This document shows, piece after piece, positions 1-4,949 of a stretch of 8,996 bases of DNA. A model generated the notes under the pieces. That model was not told the DNA's origin, did no database searches, and saw only the letters and a program-made list of their open reading frames with translations. Origin of the DNA: Bacillota bacterium (GTDB lineage Bacteria; Bacillota; Clostridia; Acetivibrionales; DTU013); the NCBI GenBank assembly GCA_023409735.1, contig JAEYRB010000017.1:1-8996 (forward strand), read 5' to 3'. The position numbers and the translations under genes were made by a program. Each line of letters opens with the position of its first letter. The stretch's first letter is position 1.

Positions 1-41
1 CTACTGTGTTTCAACGAGGCGGCCAACATCTTTCGCCTCGC
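1..41 (-). repeat. Structured direct repeat, copy 1 (possibly cut by the window edge)
   Basis: Positions 1-41 match 354-394 at 37 of 41 bases, and all four differences are transitions. Inside it CGAGGCG (15-21) is exactly complementary to CGCCTCG (34-40), giving a 7-bp stem around a 12-nt loop, GCCAACATCTTT. The repeat lies about 67 nt downstream of the 41-aa gene on the minus strand. If transcribed with it, the repeat would sit in its 3' untranslated region. I do not recognise the family. It is too short for a transposon and no transposase is visible. Confidence 0.75.
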
Positions 42-107
42 TTTAACGAGAATTTCATAAGCATAAATAATGCAGGGTTATGTTAAATGTCTTGTACTTG
101 TACTGGT

Positions 108-233
108 CTAGCGCTTCTTTGGGTTAAATTTTTCGTATCTTCCTTCTCCTGCGTTTTCACCTATCTGATCATTTGCAACAGAGGGCTTAACCTTTTTATC
201 GGAGCTATTCGGTTTACACTTCTTATCAGGCAT
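108..233 (-). CDS. Small highly charged protein, 41 aa, unknown function
   Basis: This is an ATG-to-TAG reading frame of 41 codons. It is preceded by a near-perfect Shine-Dalgarno sequence, AAAGGAGGAAC, with seven bases between GGAGGA (241-246) and the ATG. That is the strongest argument that it is a real gene despite its size. The product starts MPDKKCKPN and ends GEGRYEKFNPKKR. It is very hydrophilic and Lys-rich, with a single Cys at residue 6, several Asn and Gly residues, and no membrane segment or signal peptide, so it is probably cytosolic and largely unstructured. It lies between two direct copies of a structured 41-bp repeat and downstream of a long inverted repeat. I do not recognise a family. 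It could be a small nucleic-acid-binding or spore-associated protein, but nothing in the sequence proves that. Confidence 0.7.
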   Translation of the reverse strand: MPDKKCKPNSSDKKVKPSVANDQIGENAGEGRYEKFNPKKR

Positions 234-287
234 AAAATGTTCCTCCTTTCTCTGCGTATCAAAATCGTGTCATAATGCACCTTTCAA

Positions 288-347
288 GAAAAATATTTCA
301 ATAGCGATAATTGGCTTTGCAAATAATCGCTTAGTAGAAATATTTTC
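288..347 (-). repeat. 60-bp imperfect inverted repeat upstream of the 41-aa gene
   Basis: Two arms of about 28 nt meet at a 3-nt centre (316-318). The inner arm AATAGCGATAATTGGC pairs against GCAAATAATCGCTTAG with few mismatches. The outer arms GAAAAATATTTC and GAAATATTTTC are also complementary. It ends 42 nt upstream of the Shine-Dalgarno sequence of the 41-aa gene and begins 6 nt from repeat copy 2. It could be a terminator-like or attenuator hairpin in the leader, or a binding site. On the minus strand it is not followed by a clean U tract. Confidence 0.65.
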
Positions 348-353
348 TCTCTC

Positions 354-402
354 CTACTGTGTTCCAACGAGGCAGCTAACATCTTTCGCTTCGCCCTCGT
401 TA
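354..402 (-). repeat. Structured direct repeat, copy 2
   Basis: This is the second copy of the element at 1-41, in the same orientation; similarity covers 354-394. The short stem seen in copy 1 is imperfect here. A different 7-bp stem, AACGAGG (366-372) with CCTCGTT (395-401), encloses the same conserved core (loop sequence AACATCTTTCGC). Keeping a stem-loop while changing which bases pair, with the core unchanged, hints at a conserved RNA or DNA structure. Function unknown. Confidence 0.7.
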
Positions 403-433
403 TAAGTGACATCAAAATAAATCTTGTACGCTT

Positions 434-520
434 AATAGTCCATTCATGGTATTACATGACTATTTGCTTTATTTGTTTTATCTGCTTTATTTATTTTTAT
501 CTGCTGTACTCACCATGAAT
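434..520. repeat. Interlocked inverted repeats downstream of uvsE
   Basis: AATAGTC (434-440) is complementary to GACTATT (458-464), and ATTCATGGT (442-450) is exactly complementary to ACCATGAAT (512-520). The left arm of the second pair lies inside the loop of the first, so as RNA they would form a pseudoknot-type fold. Between 460 and 505 lies a degenerate tandem repeat of about 19 nt built on TTTGCTTTATTTGTTTTA. The rest of the gene-free stretch 404-624 shows no credible ORF. It has a 12-nt periodic repeat GTATTAAAAT at 577-586 and 589-598, and no obvious terminator for uvsE. Confidence 0.5.
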
Positions 521-624
521 AGCTGTTTATATTATTAACATTTTTTTGAGATTTATTTCCTTATTCACATATGCCTGTATTAAAATTAGTATTAAAATCC
601 CTATGTTCTATATATATGACTCTA

Positions 625-1602
625 CTATATTTTTTCAACATCTATATTAAACACTCCATACCCTGACCTTTCCAAATAAGGCAATAAGGCCAGCTCTTCA
701 GAGAGCTTTATTAACGCCTTATCCTTACTCTTTGCTTCCAGCATCACATCAAAGTCTTTGTTCAACTTGGAGGCTGTTTGAATAAAGCTTGAAAAAGCAT
801 CAAAATCTATCAGGTCTGCGTGACTTCTGTAGTCCTTCTGACTTTTAGGGCTTGAAAAATGTACTATTGGGAGGTAAAACTCATTCTTCCATGTGTCAAA
901 CACATCAGCAAGCACGTTCTTAATGGGATCGTTCGGGCAAAGGCAGTTATGATGATGTACATCGAGTACCATGGGTATATTGAGCTTTTGACAAAGCTCC
1001 AGTACATCGAAGGTATCATAGGATCTGTCGTCATTTTCAATAATAAGTCTGTTACGGATCCTATCGGGCAGCTTGGTAAAATTGGCACAAAATCTTTCAA
1101 GCGATTCTTTCTTGTTTCCATAAACTCCGCCAACATGGAGGACAAGCTTATACCTGTAATCTTCAAGCCCCATAGCCTCGAAAAGCCTGACATGGTAGTC
1201 AAGGTCGTTTAAAGACGCTTCGGTAACCTTTTCCAGAGGAGAATTAAGCAATGTAAAATGGTCAGGGTGAGCACTTACACGAAAATCATTCTGCTTTATG
1301 AACAAGCCTATTTCACGGAAATTGTCAATAAATTCCTCCGTATACTGCCATCCGCACAGTGCCGGGTGCGTTGCTAGAGGTATGAGCTTTGAGGTAAGCC
1401 TGTACACTTGAATGTTCATAGCCTTGTTATATTTCAATATTCTAAGAGTATTTTCAAGATTTTTCTTACACACCTTGTGGCGTCTGTGCTGCTTAGCCTG
1501 CTCGCTCTGAAGCTTTTCATAGGTTGCATAGGTAACCGAGCCCGATGGCGAGCAATCTTCAAGGCTCAGTGTCATTGCCACATAACCCAGTCTAATCTTC
1601 AA
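625..1602 (-). CDS. uvsE: UV DNA damage endonuclease UvsE (UVDE family)
   Basis: This apurinic/UV-damage endonuclease nicks DNA immediately 5' of UV photoproducts and starts alternative excision repair independent of UvrABC. The 325 aa match the usual bacterial length. The N-terminal RLGYVAMTLSL is the family signature, and the rest fits a TIM-barrel. Probable metal ligands seen in family motifs are His112 (SAHPD), His156 (LVLHVGG), Glu189 (IENDD), Asp214 and the following His cluster (VLDVHHHNC), His248 (VHFSSPK), His261 (HADLID) and Glu289 (MLEAKSK), so the site looks intact. The start codon is TTG at 1602. It is chosen because the family motif begins three residues in and because GGTGAT (an anti-SD match) lies 5 nt upstream. 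It is divergent from the pseudouridine synthase gene. No LexA-type GAAC-N4-GTTC box is seen upstream. Confidence 0.93.
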   Translation of the reverse strand: MKIRLGYVAMTLSLEDCSPSGSVTYATYEKLQSEQAKQHRRHKVCKKNLENTLRILKYNKAMNIQVYRLTSKLIPLATHPALCGWQYTEEFIDNFREIGLFIKQNDFRVSAHPDHFTLLNSPLEKVTEASLNDLDYHVRLFEAMGLEDYRYKLVLHVGGVYGNKKESLERFCANFTKLPDRIRNRLIIENDDRSYDTFDVLELCQKLNIPMVLDVHHHNCLCPNDPIKNVLADVFDTWKNEFYLPIVHFSSPKSQKDYRSHADLIDFDAFSSFIQTASKLNKDFDVMLEAKSKDKALIKLSEELALLPYLERSGYGVFNIDVEKI

Positions 1603-1607
1603 ATATA

Positions 1608-1613
1608 ATCACC
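1608..1613 (-). promoter_or_regulatory. Ribosome binding site of uvsE (GGTGAT) before a TTG start
   Basis: GGTGAT on the minus strand matches the 3' part of the consensus GGAGGTGATC and ends 5 nt before the TTG. No ATG or GTG is available at this position, so this site decides the start. A TATAAT hexamer at 1618-1623 (minus) lies too close for a normal leader, and its role as a -10 box is doubtful. Confidence 0.55.
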
Positions 1614-1751
1614 CATAATTATATTTCCTAATATTCCGGAATAAATACAAAGGATCAGCATGAATTACCTTTACAACATGTGAGATACGCCCGTTGAAGC
1701 ACGGCATTAGCGATAATTTTTTCACAGTAGAAAATTTTATCTAAACCGATG

Positions 1752-1760
1752 TGTTATAAT
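1752..1760 (+). promoter_or_regulatory. Extended -10 promoter of the pseudouridine synthase gene
   Basis: TGTTATAAT is a perfect TATAAT (1755-1760) with an upstream TG at the extended -10 spacing. I see no good -35 box at 16-18 bp, as is common for extended -10 promoters. Transcription would begin near 1767, downstream of the ATG at 1763, which supports the ATG at 1796 as the real start. Confidence 0.65.
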
Positions 1761-1784
1761 ATGTGAATACTATAGTAATTGTAC

Positions 1785-1789
1785 GGAGG
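1785..1789 (+). promoter_or_regulatory. Ribosome binding site deciding the 1796 start
   Basis: GGAGG ends 6 nt before the ATG at 1796. In-frame ATGs at 1763 and 1790 lie before, or directly against, this site and are poor starts. Confidence 0.75.
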
Positions 1790-1795
1790 ATGTCT

Positions 1796-2782
1796 ATGCA
1801 GACTGTAACTGTTGGAGAAAAGAATTCTAATGTCAGAATTGAAAAGTATATACAGAGTATATATCCCAACCTGCCTTACAGCGCACTGCAAAAGGCTTTC
1901 CGAAAAAGAGACATCAAGGTCAATGGAATCAGAGTAGCGCGTGATCATACTGTCTCAACCGGTGATAAAATAGAAATTTATATTATAGATGAATTGCTTG
2001 ACGGCTGTGGAAACAAGGTTTGCTCACAGTCTATCGGTGTTTCGTCCTACAAGGCTTCAACGTATACAGAAAGCAACGCCTTCACCGTAATATATGAGGA
2101 TGACAATATCCTCCTTGTCAATAAAGCTCAGGGTATTCCTGTTCACCCTGATAAGGAACAGGCTTCGCAAACCTTAATAGACTTGGTTAGGGAATACATC
2201 AGAGAAAGCAATACAAAAGCTGTCAACAGTGCCAGTTTTCAGCCATCTCTTTGTCACCGGCTGGACCGTAATACAGGCGGTATAGTCATCATTGCAAAAA
2301 ATCAAGCTGCACTGGATATTATGTTGGAAAAGCTGGAGAAGAAACAGGTCAGGAAATATTATCAATGCCTTGTTAAGGGCAGAATGGAAAAAACCGAGGC
2401 TACGTTGAAGGCATATCTTTGGAAGGATGCAGGCAAAAGCAGGGTTTTCATTTCAAACCGCAAAACTACCGGCTCACAGGAAATTACTACAAAGTATACC
2501 GTTATGAAGTATTATCCGGATAAAGATGTGAGCAGACTTGAAATAGAACTGGTCACAGGGCGCACACATCAGATAAGAGCTCATATGGCCTACATTGGGC
2601 ATCCTGTTATAGGCGATGGTAAGTATGGGACAAATGTTGTAAATCGCGCTATGAAGCTGAAGTATCAGGCTCTGTGGGCGTATAAGCTAAGGTTTGAGTT
2701 TGCACCAGGTCTATCGGCATTGGATTATCTCAACGAGAAAGAATTTGAGGTAACACCGGAGTTCGGGATTGAGTTAACGTAA
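1796..2782 (+). CDS. RluA-family pseudouridine synthase with S4 domain
   Basis: It converts uridine to pseudouridine in structured RNA, most likely 23S rRNA as for RluC/RluD. The product is 328 aa from the ATG at 1796. Residues 12-62 form an S4 RNA-binding domain (VRIEKYIQ, then KVNGIRV and GDKIEIYI). The catalytic domain follows from about residue 97 (VIYEDDNILLVNKAQGIPVHPD). The family signature HRLDRNTGG at 154-162 carries the catalytic Asp157. GRTHQIRAHM (255-264) and GHPVIGDGKYG (268-278) complete the RluA fold. Length and domain order are those of RluC/D-type enzymes, but the target uridine cannot be read from the sequence. It is a single gene, divergent from uvsE and convergent with the CAP gene, and probably expressed constitutively from the extended -10 promoter at 1752-1760. 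Confidence 0.93.
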   Translation: MQTVTVGEKNSNVRIEKYIQSIYPNLPYSALQKAFRKRDIKVNGIRVARDHTVSTGDKIEIYIIDELLDGCGNKVCSQSIGVSSYKASTYTESNAFTVIYEDDNILLVNKAQGIPVHPDKEQASQTLIDLVREYIRESNTKAVNSASFQPSLCHRLDRNTGGIVIIAKNQAALDIMLEKLEKKQVRKYYQCLVKGRMEKTEATLKAYLWKDAGKSRVFISNRKTTGSQEITTKYTVMKYYPDKDVSRLEIELVTGRTHQIRAHMAYIGHPVIGDGKYGTNVVNRAMKLKYQALWAYKLRFEFAPGLSALDYLNEKEFEVTPEFGIELT

Positions 2783-2925
2783 TTTATTAGGTTGGTTTAT
2801 GGAAATATTTTTAAACCAATAAAACCTTATTACGGCACTTCCAATGTTAAACTTTTACCACATTAACATCTATAGAAATAGCAAATATTTGTTTCTCAGT
2901 GCCAACTTATGCAATAGTGCAACAA

Positions 2926-2969
2926 GCAGAAGGACAGACGGTATTAATCCATCTGTCCTTCTGTTTGTG
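2926..2969. terminator. Strong hairpin between convergent genes
   Basis: A 15-bp stem is formed by 2927-2941 (CAGAAGGACAGACGG) and 2949-2963, with one G.T pair and a 7-nt loop TATTAAT. It lies 145 nt after the pseudouridine synthase gene and about 200 nt after the CAP gene. The flanking T-runs are weak (TTTGTG on plus, TTGTTGC on minus), so efficiency is uncertain. Between converging genes a bidirectional terminator is the simplest reading. Confidence 0.7.
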
Positions 2970-3015
2970 AAAGCAACTCTAAACGCAATATACACCAGCA
3001 TATGAAAACCCATGT

Positions 3016-3060
3016 AAGCTATTTTTTGCTGCAAATCTATTCCAAGCTATTCTTTGTTGC
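3016..3060. repeat. Short tandem duplication, 28-bp period
   Basis: AAGCTATTTTTTGCTGC (3016-3032) recurs as AAGCTATTCTTTGTTGC (3044-3060), 15 of 17 identical, in the convergent intergenic region 2783-3166. Apart from the hairpin at 2926-2969 and a weaker one at 2792-2819, I see nothing else in that gene-free stretch. Confidence 0.4.
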
Positions 3061-3166
3061 CGTCACCGGAAATACTTAAAGCCGCCTCAGAGCAGATCAT
3101 CTTATCCACTTAAGTTTCACTCAAAACTATATTACCTGGCATAAGGCCACTCATCGCCGCTTCAGC

Positions 3167-3967
3167 TTATCTTCCGATAAACTGCTGTACAATAATTTTG
3201 CCATAGGTCGCACTGTTCTCGATACCTATACCGGTCACCTTGAAGCCTGAATTCAATATGTTCTTTTTGTGGCTATCAGAAGCCATCCATGCCTTAAATG
3301 CTCCTTCAATGGTTTTATTCCCGGCGATATTTTCACCTGCTGATTTGAACGCATTATCAAACTGTCTCATCATGTCGAAGGGTGAGCCATAGGTCGGTGA
3401 CTGATGTGAAAAGTAATTGTTATCAATCATGTCCTTTGCTTTCGTTCTTGCGACTTTCATGAGACCGTCATCAATTGCAAGTTCTTCAACACCTTTTTCT
3501 TTACGCGCCTTATTAACCAGCTCGAGCAGCTTTTGTTCGTCTTCCGAAAGAGTTATTTTTTCGGAACTTTTCTCCTTCTCAGGTGTGGTCTTGTCCTTGT
3601 TCTTAGCTGTTGTAATTGCATCTTCGTCAATTATAGATGCTACCGTAATAGCGTCGCCAAGTTCAATAAACCTTCCATCAACAGCGCCTACAATGCCCAT
3701 GTCGTCATTATAAACCGCATACCAGTCTCCAAGTCTTCCGATTACTGTAACAGCCTGTCCCTTTTCCAGCATACATATTGAATTGTAGCTTGTCGATGGA
3801 CCTTCCCTTACGTTCAGCTTGTCAGCGGTGACAACGGCAGAAGCATACCCTTTTTCCCCAACCTCTTCCTGCAGCACGACTTTACCTGTTTCTGATGAAG
3901 CAGCGTAAGAAAAGGTTGAAGTAAGTAAAACCGTCAGCGCTATCAAAATGACAATTCTTTTCTTCAT
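3167..3967 (-). CDS. Secreted SH3b + CAP (SCP/YkwD-like) domain protein
   Basis: This is an exported protein of 266 aa. Residues 1-22 are a typical signal peptide (KKR, a hydrophobic core, then SYA before the likely cleavage). Residues 42-103 form a bacterial SH3 domain (ADKLNVREGPSTSYNSI, then GDWYAVY), which usually binds cell-wall peptidoglycan. Residues 105-140 are a charged linker. Residues 143-266 form a CAP domain with its hallmark residues: His188 (YFSHQSP), Glu212 (GENIAG), His233 (SDSHKKNIL) and the final VQQF. Homologues in Bacillus and Clostridia are cell-wall or spore-coat associated; no enzymatic activity can be asserted. I chose the ATG at 3967 because GGAGGT (3975-3980) is 7 nt upstream. 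An in-frame TTG at 3982 would place the Shine-Dalgarno inside the gene. AT-rich DNA upstream carries two small palindromes. Confidence 0.9.
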   Translation of the reverse strand: MKKRIVILIALTVLLTSTFSYAASSETGKVVLQEEVGEKGYASAVVTADKLNVREGPSTSYNSICMLEKGQAVTVIGRLGDWYAVYNDDMGIVGAVDGRFIELGDAITVASIIDEDAITTAKNKDKTTPEKEKSSEKITLSEDEQKLLELVNKARKEKGVEELAIDDGLMKVARTKAKDMIDNNYFSHQSPTYGSPFDMMRQFDNAFKSAGENIAGNKTIEGAFKAWMASDSHKKNILNSGFKVTGIGIENSATYGKIIVQQFIGR

Positions 3968-3984
3968 TACTATTACCTCCAATT

Positions 3985-4078
3985 ATCATATTTTGCATAA
4001 TGATATGATTTATACAAATAATAGTATTAACAAAAATTTCTGATTTATTTGCATATATGTAACATCATACAAATAAAT
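3985..4078 (-). promoter_or_regulatory. Palindromes upstream of the CAP gene, possible control region
   Basis: ATCATAT (3985-3991) is complementary to ATATGAT (4003-4009) just above the ribosome binding site. ATTTATTTG (4043-4051) is exactly complementary to CAAATAAAT (4070-4078). Both could be operators, but the region is very AT-rich and such matches are cheap. I do not see a convincing -35/-10 pair. Confidence 0.3.
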
Positions 4079-4090
4079 TTCTACAAAATT

Positions 4091-4126
4091 AAAGCAGCGG
4101 GCTGCATAAGATCACCCTGCTGCTTT
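4091..4126 (-). terminator. Probable terminator after the PQ-loop gene
   Basis: AAAGCAGCGGG (4091-4101) pairs with CCCTGCTGCTTT (4115-4126) with a one-base bulge, around a 13-nt loop. Read on the minus strand it is followed by AATTTTG, a short U-rich tail. It lies about 230 nt past the stop codon of the 97-aa gene, beyond the tandem repeats, and above the CAP promoter region. Confidence 0.55.
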
Positions 4127-4253
4127 AGCTTGCTTAACTAGGCCAATAGTCTACGCTATCACCGTTATACTTATCGTATCAATTGACTTTATTGTATTAA
4201 TGTATTGCCTTTTGGGCGTTTATTGCCTTTATGGCCTCTATTAGCCTTTGCCC

Positions 4254-4385
4254 ATAATAGCTTAAATGTTTTTGCTCTGTAGTTTCTTCTGAGTATTATC
4301 TATAATAGCTTAAACGCCTTCACTCTGTAGTTTCTTCTAAGTATTATCTATAATAGCTTAAACGCCTTTACTCTGTCGTTTCTTT
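4254..4385 (-). repeat. 48-bp tandem repeat, about 2.7 copies, overlapping a gene's 3' end
   Basis: Units begin at 4254, 4302 and 4350, each with ATAATAGCTTAAA, and the period is exactly 48 bp. The third unit (4350-4385) covers the last codons and stop of the 97-aa gene. The other two lie directly downstream in the same reading frame, because 48 is divisible by three. They would encode KKLQSEGV-stop and KKLQSKNI-stop, beside KKRQSKGV-stop in the gene. Farther downstream, 4201-4250 holds a looser repeat of TATTGCCTTT-like words. Confidence 0.9.
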
Positions 4386-4651
4386 TGCTGATTTTCTTGC
4401 TGATACCGCTTATTTCTGAAATAGAGAACAATATCTGCCGATACCATCAGCATATTCAGAGCATAAAGGTATACCACAGCATCAGGGCTATATAAAAGCT
4501 TGTTTATAATACCTGCAATGTAGCCTATTACTATGACGATCAGGAACCATATACTTTTGCCCTTTGTTTCCCTTGATTTATATGACTTATAAATCGAGAA
4601 CGGCCATGCCATGCCAAAGCAGGCCAGCATTATTATCTCAAATATACTCAT
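4358..4651 (-). CDS. Three-helix PQ-loop / SemiSWEET-like membrane protein
   Basis: This is a 97-aa membrane protein with three predicted helices (about residues 4-21, 33-53 and 57-77) and a basic, Gln-rich, soluble C-terminal tail (YQQENQQKKRQSKGV). After the first helix comes WPFSIYKSYKSRETKGKS. It resembles the PQ-loop signature, in which a proline is followed by a basic stretch ending K-G-x-S. Three helices and about 95 residues are the size of bacterial SemiSWEET sugar transporters, which act as dimers. The resemblance is a motif-level inference; many clostridial relatives are simply called hypothetical, and transport is unproven. The ATG at 4651 has GGGAG (4661-4665) 9 nt upstream. The gene stands alone between proS and the CAP gene. 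Its last codons are the parent copy of a 48-bp tandem repeat. Confidence 0.75.
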   Translation of the reverse strand: MSIFEIIMLACFGMAWPFSIYKSYKSRETKGKSIWFLIVIVIGYIAGIINKLLYSPDAVVYLYALNMLMVSADIVLYFRNKRYQQENQQKKRQSKGV

Positions 4652-4756
4652 TATAACAAACTCCCTGTTTAACTAATATGGACTACTGCCAACAGCCCAA
4701 TAAATGTACTTATAGCACTTCGGTTCAAAGAGAATTTTAGCCTTTCTTAACTCGAT

Positions 4757-4810
4757 ATTGCCGCAAATGTTAAAGCCTTTGCCTTGTTTTTATTGCAATT
4801 TTGCGGTAAT
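4757..4810. repeat. Inverted repeat upstream of the PQ-loop gene
   Basis: ATTGCCGCAAA (4757-4767) pairs with TTTGCGGTAAT (4800-4810), 11 bp with one G.T pair and a 32-nt centre. It lies about 105 nt upstream of the 97-aa gene, in the gap between it and proS. It could be a regulatory hairpin; no clear promoter was found beside it. Confidence 0.4.
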
Positions 4811-4860
4811 AAGTTACTAATGCTATTAGGGGCATTTGCGATGTGCCATTTTGAAGTCCC

Positions 4861-4914
4861 GCTACACGATATATTGCAAATGAACATGCAGTAAGTCACC
4901 ATATTTCGTGTAGC
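4861..4914. repeat. 14-bp inverted repeat after proS
   Basis: GCTACACGATATAT (4861-4874) and ATATTTCGTGTAGC (4901-4914) are complementary at 13 of 14 positions, around 26 nt. It begins 36 nt past the proS stop. It would be the obvious proS terminator by position, but no U tract follows on the minus strand (GGGACTTC instead), so it may only stabilise the 3' end. Confidence 0.55.
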
Positions 4915-4949
4915 TAAATTATTTTAAGGTTACATCGCAATTGCCTTTA

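Noticed and set aside
87..275. 62-codon plus-strand frame opposite the 41-aa gene
   Set aside because: No Shine-Dalgarno precedes it, and the minus-strand frame has a near-perfect one, so this is the shadow.
1..403. CRISPR array from the two similar repeats
   Set aside because: There are only two copies, 353 bp apart, with a gene between them and no cas genes.
487..516. Nine-codon frame starting ATGGTGAGTACA on the minus strand
   Set aside because: No Shine-Dalgarno; it lies within the inverted repeat and tandem repeat and is most likely noncoding.
859..1212. Open frames on both strands inside uvsE (117 and 112 codons)
   Set aside because: They overlap the conserved UvsE frame that carries the metal-binding residues, and neither resembles a protein family.
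1763..1795. Upstream ATG for the pseudouridine synthase
   Set aside because: It precedes the expected transcription start of the extended -10 promoter and has no ribosome binding site; GGAGG points to 1796.
2792..2819. TTGGTTTA/TAAACCAA hairpin as the pseudouridine synthase terminator
   Set aside because: The stem is only 8 AT-rich base pairs and no U tract follows; the hairpin at 2926-2969 is far stronger.
3968..3982. TTG start five codons upstream for the CAP protein
   Set aside because: It would place the GGAGGT within the coding sequence and spoil the signal peptide start; the ATG at 3967 fits both.
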